Shown: positions 47,572-56,314 of the stretch, one piece after another | How the letters are laid out: each line of letters begins with the position of its first letter | Position numbering within the stretch: position 1 is the stretch's first letter | The notes under the pieces: model-generated | Told to the model about the DNA's origin: nothing | Databases searched by the model: none | Seen by the model: only the letters and a program-made list of their open reading frames with translations | Source: Rubrolithibacter danxiaensis | GTDB lineage: Bacteria; Bacteroidota; Bacteroidia; Sphingobacteriales; Sphingobacteriaceae | NCBI RefSeq assembly: GCF_047272945.1 | Contig: NZ_JBKOPS010000003.1 | Location: forward strand, 62,001-126,000 | Length of the DNA stretch: 64,000 nt | Direction of reading: 5' to 3' | Made by a program: the position numbers and the translations under genes

Positions 47572-49242
47572 ATGAAAAATTTATCCACGGCTGATTATTT
47601 AGTATTCCTGACCTACTTCCTTATCGTATCCTTATACGGATGGTGGATTTACAGAAAAAAGAAATCGCAGAGCAGCGGCTCAAAAGATTATTTCCTGGCA
47701 GAAGGATCTCTAACCTGGTGGGCTATCGGGGCATCGCTTATCGCTTCAAATATTTCTGCCGAACAATTTATAGGCATGAGCGGGTCTGGGTTTAAAATTG
47801 GTCTTGCCATTGCAACTTATGAATGGATGGCAGCTGCAACCTTAATTATTGTGGCCATCTTCTTCATCCCGGTATATCTTAAAAATAAGATTTATACTAT
47901 GCCCCAGTTTCTTAACCTGCGGTACAACTCAACAGTAAGTATGATAATGGCTGTATTCTGGCTATTACTTTACATTGTAGTAAATCTTACCTCTATCCTC
48001 TATCTTGGGGCTTTGGCTGTAAACAGTATTTCCGGGATAGATCTGACAGTTTGTATGTACGGACTTGCAATTTTCGCTATTTTCATCACTCTTGGCGGAA
48101 TGAAAGTAATTGGTTATACCGATGTTATCCAGGTGTTCTTTTTGATTCTGGGCGGTTTGGCTACTACCTATCTCGCACTTGATATGGTGGCTTCGCACTT
48201 TGGCTCAAGCGGAGTACTAAAGGGATTTAGTCTATTGCATCGTGAAGCCTCTGATCATTTTCACATGATCATTAAACAAGAAAACCCCAACTATTTAGAC
48301 CTGCCGGGATTAACCGTTTTAATAGGCGGGATGTGGATTGTAAATTTGAATTACTGGGGATGTAACCAGTATATCACACAAAGGGCTTTGGGCGCAGACC
48401 TGAAAACAGCACGCGGAGGAATTTTATTTGCTGCATTTCTAAAAATGCTGATGCCAATTATTGTTGTTCTTCCCGGAATTGCCGCTTTTATTCTTTACAA
48501 ACAAAATGTATTTCAATCTGAAATGATGCAGGGCGGAGAAGTAAACCCGGACAGGGCATACCCTGTATTACTTAACCTCCTTCCATCAGGACTTAAAGGG
48601 TTATCATTTGCAGCTTTAACAGCAGCTGTTGTTGCGTCTTTAGCTGGTAAAGCAAATAGTATATCTACTATTTTCACCCTGGATATTTATAAGAAAATAT
48701 TTAATACGGAAGCGAACGAAAAGAAGCTGGTACTTATTGGAAAAACAACAGTAATAGTTTCTATGCTTCTGGCCATATTTATTGCACCGCATTTGGGAAT
48801 AGATAAAAAAGGCGGATTTCAATACATCCAGGAGTATACAGGATTCGTATCACCAGGTATTTTCGCCATGTTCATACTCGGTTTCTTCTGGAAAAAGACG
48901 ACCTCCAATGCAGCTCTTTTTGCAACGGTAGGCGGATTTATTTTATCCGTAATATTTAAAGTACTTCCGAAATTCACTGATCTTTCATGGCTTGCTCCTC
49001 TCGGGTTTGCCAAAGCAAATGCCGAAGGTGTTTATGAAATCCCTTTCCTTGATCGTATGGGATTTGTATTTATTATCTGTGTGGTAGTGATGTACATTAT
49101 CAGTATGATTGAAAATTCAAAAGGTGCACGGCCTCATGGTTTGGAAGTTGATTCTAAGATGTTTAAAACCAATACAGGTTTTGCAGTAGGTTCCTTAATT
49201 ATTGCAGGACTACTTGTGGCCTTGTATTCTATTTACTGGTAG
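47572..49242 (+). CDS. Sodium/sugar symporter (SSS family, SGLT-like)
   Basis: A 556-residue inner-membrane transporter with 13-14 helices. Family signatures: DYLVFLTYFLIVSLYGWW, DYFLAEGSLTWWAIGASLIA then SNISAEQFIGMSGSGF (about 38-73), the sodium-site region GLKGLSFAALTAAVVASLAG near 343, and PGIFAMFILGFFWKKTTSNA near 425. It imports a sugar with sodium. Glucose or xylose are both plausible, since the xyl cluster nearby has no transporter of its own. It follows the LacI paralogue by 41 bases and ends in a strong terminator. Confidence 0.92.
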   Translation: MKNLSTADYLVFLTYFLIVSLYGWWIYRKKKSQSSGSKDYFLAEGSLTWWAIGASLIASNISAEQFIGMSGSGFKIGLAIATYEWMAAATLIIVAIFFIPVYLKNKIYTMPQFLNLRYNSTVSMIMAVFWLLLYIVVNLTSILYLGALAVNSISGIDLTVCMYGLAIFAIFITLGGMKVIGYTDVIQVFFLILGGLATTYLALDMVASHFGSSGVLKGFSLLHREASDHFHMIIKQENPNYLDLPGLTVLIGGMWIVNLNYWGCNQYITQRALGADLKTARGGILFAAFLKMLMPIIVVLPGIAAFILYKQNVFQSEMMQGGEVNPDRAYPVLLNLLPSGLKGLSFAALTAAVVASLAGKANSISTIFTLDIYKKIFNTEANEKKLVLIGKTTVIVSMLLAIFIAPHLGIDKKGGFQYIQEYTGFVSPGIFAMFILGFFWKKTTSNAALFATVGGFILSVIFKVLPKFTDLSWLAPLGFAKANAEGVYEIPFLDRMGFVFIICVVVMYIISMIENSKGARPHGLEVDSKMFKTNTGFAVGSLIIAGLLVALYSIYW

Positions 49243-49297
49243 GAACAGCGAAGTTTAAAAAAGTTCCCTTTACAGGAAAGAACAACTGTCTGTAAAC

Positions 49298-49339
49298 TAA
49301 ATGATGCAATCTCTATTAAATCAGAGATTGCATCATTTA
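49298..49339 (+). terminator. Terminator after the symporter gene
   Basis: TAAATGATGCAATCTCT (49298-49314) pairs perfectly over 17 bases with AGAGATTGCATCATTTA (49323-49339) around an 8-base A/T loop, followed by TTTAG. The T tail is short but the stem is long. Confidence 0.75.
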
Positions 49340-49468
49340 TTTAGAGGTTTACTCCTCAAATAATGGCAATTGTACTCCCTCTGCTAATTGTACAACAAAT
49401 AAATCAAACACTTTAATTCCAGTTGATACTATTGAAGCTCATCCAATTTTAATAAAGCATTAAAATAA

Positions 49469-49508
49469 AAAAGCAAAAGTCATCCGGTTATGGATGACTT
49501 TTGCTTTT
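49469..49508. terminator. Bidirectional terminator after the GH20 gene
   Basis: AAAAGCAAAAGTCATCC (49469-49485) pairs perfectly with GGATGACTTTTGCTTTT (49492-49508) around GGTTAT. Long A and T runs lie on both sides. It lies 20 bases beyond the GH20 stop codon and probably ends that minus-strand transcript. Confidence 0.88.
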
Positions 49509-49528
49509 CTTTTTACAAATTTATTTAC

Positions 49529-51445
49529 TTACTGTGCTCTCCTGTCTGCTCTTTTTTGCAGGTCAGCAACCGGAATTGTCATCATACGTCCTACCGGGTC
49601 TTTTCCCCTGTAAGTTATCAGCCTTAGCATTACCGCATCCTTCGGCGGAGTTAATGCTTCTGTATATTTCGGATAAAAGTTATCAGGGAAACTGTTATCA
49701 AATGTGTAATAAATATCTAACCCCTCTACCTCTGTATCTAATTTTATTGACAGATGATTATCTGAGGTTTTACTTACACTAACAATCGGATCATACACAC
49801 TTGGTGCATATTTCACTTCCGCTATGTCCAGTCTTTTAAACTGCTTTTCAACTCTTCCAAAGAAATCGTTCCAGTCTTTCTTTTCTTTAGGAGACCATAC
49901 AGATTCCGCAATGGCCATTCCTCTGGGCCAGGTCATGTATTCGGCATGGCGCATATTATAAACCTGCTCGGTCCATAAATTTGCCTGGCCACCTTTAATA
50001 TATTTAGCATCCACGCTATCGGGAACCGGCTCAAACTCATAGGATTTGCTCAAACGAAGCGTTGCATAAATACGAGGTTCAATAGCCGGGTCGCCCTGCA
50101 TATAATCAATGTAAGCGAAAGTTGTAGGGCTCATTACCACATCGTGTTGTGTTTTGGCAGCTTCAATTCCACCTTTCATTCCACGCCAGCTCATAATAGC
50201 TGCAGTAGGCGTTATTCCACCCTCCAATATTTCATCCCAACCCATAAATTTCTTCCCCTTTGAGTTAACAATTTTTTCAATTCTCTTGGTAAAATACGAC
50301 TGCACCTGCTCCATCGTTTTGAGGCCTTCCCTCTTCATCAATGCTTTAACCTGTTCGTTCTTTTCCCAGAAATTGTGCGGAGCTTCGTCTCCTCCCATGT
50401 GAATATATTCAAAGGGGAACAGCTGCGCCACTTCGGTGACAACTTTATCCAAAAACTCATACACCTTTTCGTTAGCAGGGCAAAGTGTATTATCGACCAA
50501 GGCAATTGGAGGCGCACCATGAGACCAGTCCATAATTTCTTCACCTGAACGTACCCGATAATTTTCCACACCTTCTGTACATGACAATTCAGGATATGAA
50601 ACTATCGTCGCAAGGCTGTGTCCGGGAACATCAATCTCAGGCAAAATATTTACAAACCTGTCTTGTGCGTATTTTACCAGTTCTTTAATATCTTCCTGTG
50701 TATAAAAGCCTCCGTAGGTTTTGGGCTCATCAGGTGTTGGAGGAGAAAACGTTCCAAAATATCCCACCTTTTTTACATTCCATGCTCCTACTTCCGTAAG
50801 TTTCGGCAAACTTTTAATTTCAATTCTCCAGCCTTCGTCGTCTGTTAAATGCAAGTGCAGTAAGTTGAATTTATAGCGAACCATATCATCAATATATTGC
50901 TTTACTTCATCTTTAGTGAAGAAATGCCGGGAAACATCAAACATTAAACCCCTCCAGCCAAATCTGGGGTAATCTGTAATAGAAACGCAGGGTGCTTTCC
51001 ATGGTACATCTTCAACTACGGTTTTGCTTTCAATTTCCTTTGGAAATAACTGGATAAGTGATTGTACGCCATAAAATAAGCCGGCCGGCTCATTGGCTTT
51101 AATTACAATATTTTTAGGAGTAACGGTTAAGCGATATCCTTCTTTTCCGATCAGTTCATCTGTACTTGCATTCAACTGTAAACGAATAGCGGGTGCTGTA
51201 CTTGTGTGGCTCACTGTTACTGTACGGCCTGTTGAACTTACAAGCCGGTCTTTCAATAATGCTATTGTTTCCTGTAACTGCGGATGAGTTCCAGCCCTTA
51301 TTACTACATTTTGGGGCAAAATAAATGATCCGGCACTTTCAATAACAGTTACCGGTTCAGGGATAATTGCTATTTTCTTACTACCCTGTGCAAACAACGA
51401 GAGCGAAATAAAACAGCAAAATAGAAATGAGAAAGTTTTTTTCAT
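49529..51445 (-). CDS. Beta-N-acetylhexosaminidase, glycoside hydrolase family 20
   Basis: 638 residues with a signal peptide ending LFAQ, so exported. A GH20b-type N-terminal domain (about 25-150) precedes the catalytic barrel: PRFGWRGLMFDVSRHFF near 160, NLLHLHLTDDEGWRIEI near 194, EIDVPGHSLA near 270 and HMGGDEAPHNFW with the catalytic Asp353-Glu354 pair. A C-terminal beta domain (about 530-620) completes it. It removes terminal GlcNAc or GalNAc from glycans or chitin fragments in the periplasm or at the surface. Single gene on the minus strand, with no chitin-type neighbours. Confidence 0.93.
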   Translation of the reverse strand: MKKTFSFLFCCFISLSLFAQGSKKIAIIPEPVTVIESAGSFILPQNVVIRAGTHPQLQETIALLKDRLVSSTGRTVTVSHTSTAPAIRLQLNASTDELIGKEGYRLTVTPKNIVIKANEPAGLFYGVQSLIQLFPKEIESKTVVEDVPWKAPCVSITDYPRFGWRGLMFDVSRHFFTKDEVKQYIDDMVRYKFNLLHLHLTDDEGWRIEIKSLPKLTEVGAWNVKKVGYFGTFSPPTPDEPKTYGGFYTQEDIKELVKYAQDRFVNILPEIDVPGHSLATIVSYPELSCTEGVENYRVRSGEEIMDWSHGAPPIALVDNTLCPANEKVYEFLDKVVTEVAQLFPFEYIHMGGDEAPHNFWEKNEQVKALMKREGLKTMEQVQSYFTKRIEKIVNSKGKKFMGWDEILEGGITPTAAIMSWRGMKGGIEAAKTQHDVVMSPTTFAYIDYMQGDPAIEPRIYATLRLSKSYEFEPVPDSVDAKYIKGGQANLWTEQVYNMRHAEYMTWPRGMAIAESVWSPKEKKDWNDFFGRVEKQFKRLDIAEVKYAPSVYDPIVSVSKTSDNHLSIKLDTEVEGLDIYYTFDNSFPDNFYPKYTEALTPPKDAVMLRLITYRGKDPVGRMMTIPVADLQKRADRRAQ

Positions 51446-51698
51446 ATTTCGGGCCTTTTTTGAATTAGTATGGTGTTAGTTAACCATGCAAATTATTATT
51501 TAAAAATGACATGTACTAAAATCAGCAGCTGTATTTTTTGTGTGACAATCATTATCTGCCCAAATGAAAAACCAGTAATTTCAGTAAAACTGAGATACAA
51601 AAACAACAGAAAATTGCACAAAAAGCACTTCCATTATACATTTATCTGCTACCCGCCAACCTGAAGCAAGATCCTGTGTTACTTTTGCCGGATCTATT

Positions 51699-52691
51699 AT
51701 GAAAAACTTTTTATATCTACTTCTATTTCTGGTACTGACGGCGATACAGGCATGTAAAGACGACAAAAGACTGCAGGAACCATCGGTTTCATCAAAAATA
51801 ACATCCCCTGAGTATGAAAAAGAATTGCTTTTTGTTAACGACAGTAACTTTAAGATAAAAACAAGCGAGCCGGCCACTTTTGCTTCTAACGACCCACATA
51901 TTCAAATATCTGCAGATGGTGTAATTAAAAGGCTTACCTCCGGAGAAATAGCTGCAATTGATATTAAATGGACAAACCAGGCAGAAAAAACTACCAGAAT
52001 ATACGCGGTGGGAGCAACTGACAACTCATATGATGAGCCCAATGTCTCATTTAACGGAAAAGAAGCTACAGATTGTTATAACAGTTACCGTAAAGGCTGG
52101 GAAACGCTTCGCCATCTACCATCTACTGATGATACTTACGCTATTATTTTAAGACATGCGGATGCTGATAATGGAAGAGATTATTCCTCACTACACGATG
52201 ATAAAGGACCCGCTAATTGGTGGAAATCATGCAGCCCTTCACTTGCAAGACAATTAAATGAGCAAGGCAAAGAGCGGGCAGTTGCACTGGGGAAAATATT
52301 TAAGGATTTAAAATTCCCTATTTCGAGAGTGATCAGCAGTGAGTTTTGCCGGGCCAAAAGCACTGCAGAATTAATAAATGCAGGGCCTGCAATAAAGGTT
52401 GACGGACGCGTAAATCATCCCGCTTATAATGTATCAGGCGCTAGTTTATTTAATGGAATGATAGAAATTATGAAAGAACAGCCGGTAGATAATAAAATGA
52501 CTTTATTAGTTGCCCATCACCCTATAAATGAAGATTATAAAGACCCTTATCCTACATTTCCCGGTGTTTCACCTTTTCCATGGACCGGGGCTTACCTTAT
52601 TAAAATCGCAAAAGATAAAACCATTACTTATGAAGGAGCTGTTTCATGGGCAATGTTTAAGTGCTACAGGGACATGCTATTGAAAAAGTAG
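51699..52691 (+). CDS. Lipoprotein with Ig-like domain and histidine phosphatase domain
   Basis: 330 residues. The signal ends in AIQAC with Cys21 as the lipid site. Residues about 30-115 look like a bacterial Ig-like (Big2) domain (FASNDPHIQISADGVIKRL). Residues about 140-325 are a histidine phosphatase (phosphoglycerate-mutase-like) domain: IILRHADADNG with the catalytic RH, SLARQLNEQGKERAVALGKI, VISSEFCRAKSTAELI with the second Arg, and LLVAHHPINED with the second His. An extracytoplasmic phosphatase of unknown substrate, perhaps phytate or sugar phosphates. Monocistronic. Confidence 0.82.
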   Translation: MKNFLYLLLFLVLTAIQACKDDKRLQEPSVSSKITSPEYEKELLFVNDSNFKIKTSEPATFASNDPHIQISADGVIKRLTSGEIAAIDIKWTNQAEKTTRIYAVGATDNSYDEPNVSFNGKEATDCYNSYRKGWETLRHLPSTDDTYAIILRHADADNGRDYSSLHDDKGPANWWKSCSPSLARQLNEQGKERAVALGKIFKDLKFPISRVISSEFCRAKSTAELINAGPAIKVDGRVNHPAYNVSGASLFNGMIEIMKEQPVDNKMTLLVAHHPINEDYKDPYPTFPGVSPFPWTGAYLIKIAKDKTITYEGAVSWAMFKCYRDMLLKK

Positions 52692-52697
52692 AAAAAC

Positions 52698-52735
52698 TGA
52701 GGGTGCCAAAACTCATGGCTTTTTAGACACCCTCA
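52698..52735. terminator. Hairpin between convergent phosphatase and manA genes
   Basis: TGAGGGTG (52698-52705) pairs with CACCCTCA (52728-52735) around a 22-base loop that contains CTTTTTAG. No T run follows directly, so termination strength is uncertain. The position between two convergent stops is fitting. Confidence 0.5.
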
Positions 52736-52741
52736 TGAATA

Positions 52742-53722
52742 TTAATCTATATAGCTTTCAAGTATTTTGAAACCATGAACAGTTTTTAAGCTGACACCGA
52801 TTGTAGACGCAGGAATAAGAACACACTCACCCATTTTAACTTCTAAAGCCGAGTCATCTGTAACTACGGTGTAAGATCCTTCTACGCACACATGAATTAC
52901 AAAAGAATCTAAAGAAGAATAATCTCGGCCCGTATTTTCAGTATAATATAAGACATTGGTTGTAAAATACGGGCAGGTTACAGCTTCAGTTACTTTATTC
53001 TTTTCACGGGAATAACTGGTTTTATACTCTGGATATACCTTGTAATCAAGTGCCGCCAATGCTTCTTCTGTATGAAGCTCTCTTTTATTCCCCTTATCAT
53101 CTACACGGTCAAAATCGTAAATACGATAAGTAATATCCGAAGTTTGCTGAATTTCGGCTATAAGCAAGCCTTTGCCGATAGTATGTACACGACCAGCAGG
53201 CAGAAAAAATATGTCGCCATCGGCTACCTGCTCTTTATTTAATATCTCTGAAAGCTTTCCTGAATTCAATTTATCAAGATAAATACCTTCGTTTACCTCC
53301 TGATTAAAGCCGGCAATGAGGGTAGCGTCTGCATCTGCCTGAATAACGTACCACATTTCAGTTTTACCAAAGGAGTTATGGCGTTCCTGTGCCAGCTTAT
53401 CGTCGGGGTGAACCTGTATGGAAAGATCATCATTGGCATCAATAAACTTAACCAGTAAAGGAAAAGTATTACCAAATTGCTGATAAACCTTTTCACCTGC
53501 TAACTCTCCTTTATACTGATCAAGAAGCGAAGTAAGGCTCTTCCCTTCCAAATCCCCGTTATCAACAATTGATACATTGCCCTGAACTCCTGAAATCTCC
53601 CACGTTTCGCCGCAATTTGGTAGCGGAGAAAAATCTTTATGCAGATACGTTTTTATTTTGTTTCCGCCCCAGATTTTATCCTTGAATATTGTTTTGAATT
53701 TTAAGGGATATAATTTGTTCAT
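52742..53722 (-). CDS. manA: Mannose-6-phosphate isomerase, class I
   Basis: Zinc-dependent cupin enzyme that converts mannose 6-phosphate to fructose 6-phosphate. 326 residues. Motifs: FKDKIWGGNKIKTYL, GETWEISGVQGNVS, FPLLVKFIDANDDLSIQVHP with the metal ligands near 105, GKTEMWYVIQ, FFLPAGRVHTIGKGLLIAEI and QQTSDITYRIYDFDR. It lies downstream of the GH26 mannanase on the same strand, where it would feed released mannose into glycolysis. A -7 element just upstream suggests it also has its own promoter. Confidence 0.94.
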   Translation of the reverse strand: MNKLYPLKFKTIFKDKIWGGNKIKTYLHKDFSPLPNCGETWEISGVQGNVSIVDNGDLEGKSLTSLLDQYKGELAGEKVYQQFGNTFPLLVKFIDANDDLSIQVHPDDKLAQERHNSFGKTEMWYVIQADADATLIAGFNQEVNEGIYLDKLNSGKLSEILNKEQVADGDIFFLPAGRVHTIGKGLLIAEIQQTSDITYRIYDFDRVDDKGNKRELHTEEALAALDYKVYPEYKTSYSREKNKVTEAVTCPYFTTNVLYYTENTGRDYSSLDSFVIHVCVEGSYTVVTDDSALEVKMGECVLIPASTIGVSLKTVHGFKILESYID

Positions 53723-53736
53723 TTTGATTTTTTTCG

Positions 53737-53744
53737 CAAAGATA
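53737..53744 (-). promoter_or_regulatory. Predicted -7 element of manA
   Basis: On the minus strand TATCTTTG matches TAnnTTTG exactly, 14 bases before the manA ATG. No clear -33 TTTG lies at the usual distance. If used, manA has a short leader and can be expressed apart from the mannanase gene. Confidence 0.45.
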
Positions 53745-53850
53745 GGTTTTGATTTTGTCAGTATATATTGTAATTCAAATTTTAGACATTATCCTATCCC
53801 ATTAACAGTATAAATGGATTCAATCAGAAGATGAACTAAATTAGAACATC

Positions 53851-55095
53851 TTACTTAACTGTGTACATCGAAGGCATCTCATCACCAAAAAGAATGTAGG
53901 CATTATTTTTAAATGCCTTAAAATCAGTTTCTGCTGCATGACCTTTGTAAGGTGTCCAGTAAGCATCTTTGGTATTGGCCCATACCAGCGCGTACGCAAT
54001 TTCAATTTTATTAGTCTGCAGCGCTTTAGCCAACATCGAAGTATACCAGTCATTACGGGTTAAATTTTGCAAGCCTGTTTCGGTTAATGCGGCCAGCTTA
54101 TTTTTCTTTTTTGCATAATCAGATACAATTTTCAATTTATTTGCTGCTATTGCAGGAGTGCTTTGTTTCATGTCTTCGTAATTATCCATCCCTACCAGGT
54201 CAACATATTCATCACCCGGATATCGCTCCAGGTATTCACTTTCGGAATTAAAGTTTCTATCCGGCGACCACGCGTATAGGAAGTTAATAACCCCTAAGCT
54301 ATCCCGCAAATAAGTTACTGTAAACTGGTACAGGTTTTTATATTGATCTGCAGTGCAATGTGATTTTCCCCACCAGAACCAGTCGCCATCAAATTCGTGA
54401 AAAGGGCGAAAAATAACAGGGATTAATTTACCATCTGCCCCCATTAGAGATTTTGCATATTCAGCAACCTCTTTTAACGACTTTTTATAAACGTCGTGAT
54501 GACTGCCGCCAGGTAAAATTTTACTTACCGCTTCTACCGGAGAATCGTTCCAGTAAAAACTTTCTTGCGAAACGGGATTGGCATAATGCCAGCAATAAGT
54601 ATTTACTCCTCCCCTGTTATAGGCATCAACTGTTAAATCATGCGCTATTTGTTTCTCGTAATCAAACCAATTACCATTCTCAAAGCCGGCAATATGAAGA
54701 AAATCCCAGCCATACACTGCCGGATAAGCTCCGGTTACTTCTTTAACATCCGATTTCTCCCGCGGTACTGGCGGTAAATGCTGCTCATTCGCCCATTGGG
54801 ATCCCGCATTGATCACCCCACGTTTGGTATCATCCTGGTGCCCGAACAAAACGTTGGTTTTAGATAATTTTTTAAGATTATAAAACAAAGCTGCTGTTTC
54901 ATAAGTGGCATTCTTATCCGTAAGCCATAATTTCACAGTGCTAAAAGCGGGAAATGTATCTGCAGGATTGGTTATGCTTGTATCCGGTTTTTGTACCGGC
55001 TTTTGAGGAGAAACCTCCGACTTTTTACAGGAAAATAAAGTTCCTGCAGATAAAACCACTGCGGATATAGTTATAAAGGTTGTTTTTAAATACAT
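53851..55095 (-). CDS. Beta-mannanase, glycoside hydrolase family 26 (lipoprotein)
   Basis: Endo-acting enzyme on beta-mannan. I use ATG 55095 (414 residues); a TTG seven codons upstream is less likely. The lipobox GTLFSC puts lipidated Cys at 23, so the enzyme is anchored to a membrane, probably on the cell surface. The GH26 barrel shows NVLFGHQDD near 81, acid/base Glu234 in RPFHEFDGDWFWWG, YAWSPDRNF near 274, and nucleophile Glu339 in LAALTETGLQN. Tryptophans in HEFDGDWFWWG line the substrate cleft. It sits between the SusCD-type genes and manA. Confidence 0.93.
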   Translation of the reverse strand: MYLKTTFITISAVVLSAGTLFSCKKSEVSPQKPVQKPDTSITNPADTFPAFSTVKLWLTDKNATYETAALFYNLKKLSKTNVLFGHQDDTKRGVINAGSQWANEQHLPPVPREKSDVKEVTGAYPAVYGWDFLHIAGFENGNWFDYEKQIAHDLTVDAYNRGGVNTYCWHYANPVSQESFYWNDSPVEAVSKILPGGSHHDVYKKSLKEVAEYAKSLMGADGKLIPVIFRPFHEFDGDWFWWGKSHCTADQYKNLYQFTVTYLRDSLGVINFLYAWSPDRNFNSESEYLERYPGDEYVDLVGMDNYEDMKQSTPAIAANKLKIVSDYAKKKNKLAALTETGLQNLTRNDWYTSMLAKALQTNKIEIAYALVWANTKDAYWTPYKGHAAETDFKAFKNNAYILFGDEMPSMYTVK

Positions 55096-55153
55096 TTTAC
55101 AAGATTTTATTGGCAAATTCTTCCTGGTTATCAGATAAATAAAAGTTGATTCC

Positions 55154-55182
55154 AGAAAAAAGGGCCATCCCCCGATGGCCCT
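55154..55182 (-). terminator. Terminator between the TIG lipoprotein and GH26 genes
   Basis: On the minus strand AGGGCCATC (55182-55174) pairs with GATGGCCCT (55169-55161) around a 4-base loop and is followed by TTTTTTC. It lies about 33 bases after the TIG lipoprotein stop, so much of the susCD transcript would end here and GH26 would be expressed at a lower level or from its own promoter. Confidence 0.85.
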
Positions 55183-55214
55183 TAAACTACTAACTAACCA
55201 CTATTACAACTCGG

Positions 55215-56279
55215 TTACTTTACTAAAATAACGTCGTCAAAATAGAATGTCTCATCCTGGTCGTCAGGTCCCTTAATCCAAAATCCTAATTGTTTAAAAG
55301 GTCCTCCCTGACTCCAAAGCTCTAGCTGAGAAAGCGGAATTTTAAAATATGTCCATTCATTTGCAGGAATTACAATAGGTGCTGTTTGGTCTGAATTTCC
55401 ATAACCACCTTTGCGCTGATCTCCGGTAATATAAAGAGTATACTCTTTTGAAGCACCTTTTACCCAGAATGATAAATACTTATAATCGGCAGAGTAACTA
55501 ACTCCAGGCCACCAGTTTGCAAATCCATCAGCACTCCAATTTCCTTTTACATAAGTAGCTTTGAAAGACTTGGTACCCGATTTTGCAACGGTAGAAGAAA
55601 CTTCTGCAGGTCCCCATGAACCATTTGAGAAGCCTTCACCATAATCTTCGGTAAAAATTTTAAAGGTTTTATCCATGTTTACAAAAACCTGTGCAGTTGT
55701 AGCAGGCCCCGTTGAATTTGTAATATCCAATTGTACTGTATTAGCAGTAGTTGCAGGCATTGTTATTACCAACTCTTTTTTTGATTGTGACACGATGGTT
55801 GCCTTGTCAGCTGTTCCTTTTAAAGCTACAGAAGTTACATCTCCAAGATTATTACCTGTAAGCTTAATTTCTGTACCTGCTGTAAAATTGTAATTAGATA
55901 CAGCGCTAACAGTTGGAAGAGCAACTACATTAAATGGTACCATTATTTGTTTACCAAGCCTATTGGTAATAATGATGTTTTGAGCACCGCCGCTTGCTGT
56001 ATCAGGAACTCTGAAAACAATTGCATTGTCGGTATTGAAAACCGGATTAAAAGATGCAGGAACGCTGTCTTTTTCAAAAACGATACTGGTGATATCACCA
56101 AGTCCGCTACCTGTTAATGTTAATACTTCATTTCCTTTTGCTTTCTCAGGTACAAGTTTATCTGCTTGTGGATTTGATGAAGCTTCGCTGCCTGTTTCAG
56201 CTTCTTTCTGGCAGGATGTTATTGTTACGACACCTGAGAAAAGAGCGAAAAGGAGAATTAATAATTTTACTTTTTTCAT
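55215..56279 (-). CDS. Surface glycan-binding lipoprotein with two IPT/TIG domains
   Basis: 354 residues with lipobox TITSC (Cys23). Two IPT/TIG immunoglobulin-like domains follow (about 38-115 and 118-195, each with a LTGSGLGD or LTGNNLGD turn). A C-terminal carbohydrate-binding-module-like domain (about 200-354) has many exposed aromatics (NWSADGFANWWPGVSYSA, QLELWSQGGPFKQLGFWI). By position after susC and susD it is the SusE/F-like surface glycan-binding protein of the locus, presumed to hold mannan at the surface. It ends directly before a terminator. Confidence 0.85.
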   Translation of the reverse strand: MKKVKLLILLFALFSGVVTITSCQKEAETGSEASSNPQADKLVPEKAKGNEVLTLTGSGLGDITSIVFEKDSVPASFNPVFNTDNAIVFRVPDTASGGAQNIIITNRLGKQIMVPFNVVALPTVSAVSNYNFTAGTEIKLTGNNLGDVTSVALKGTADKATIVSQSKKELVITMPATTANTVQLDITNSTGPATTAQVFVNMDKTFKIFTEDYGEGFSNGSWGPAEVSSTVAKSGTKSFKATYVKGNWSADGFANWWPGVSYSADYKYLSFWVKGASKEYTLYITGDQRKGGYGNSDQTAPIVIPANEWTYFKIPLSQLELWSQGGPFKQLGFWIKGPDDQDETFYFDDVILVK

Positions 56280-56314
56280 TTCAGTAATTCCTTAATGATT
56301 AAAATTTCCTTTAA

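Noticed and set aside
49349..49450. Minus-strand fragment ending VQLPLFEE, resembling a clamp-binding tail of a DinB-type polymerase
   Set aside because: Only about 26 open codons preceded by an in-frame stop; too short to tell a gene remnant from chance in A/T-rich DNA.
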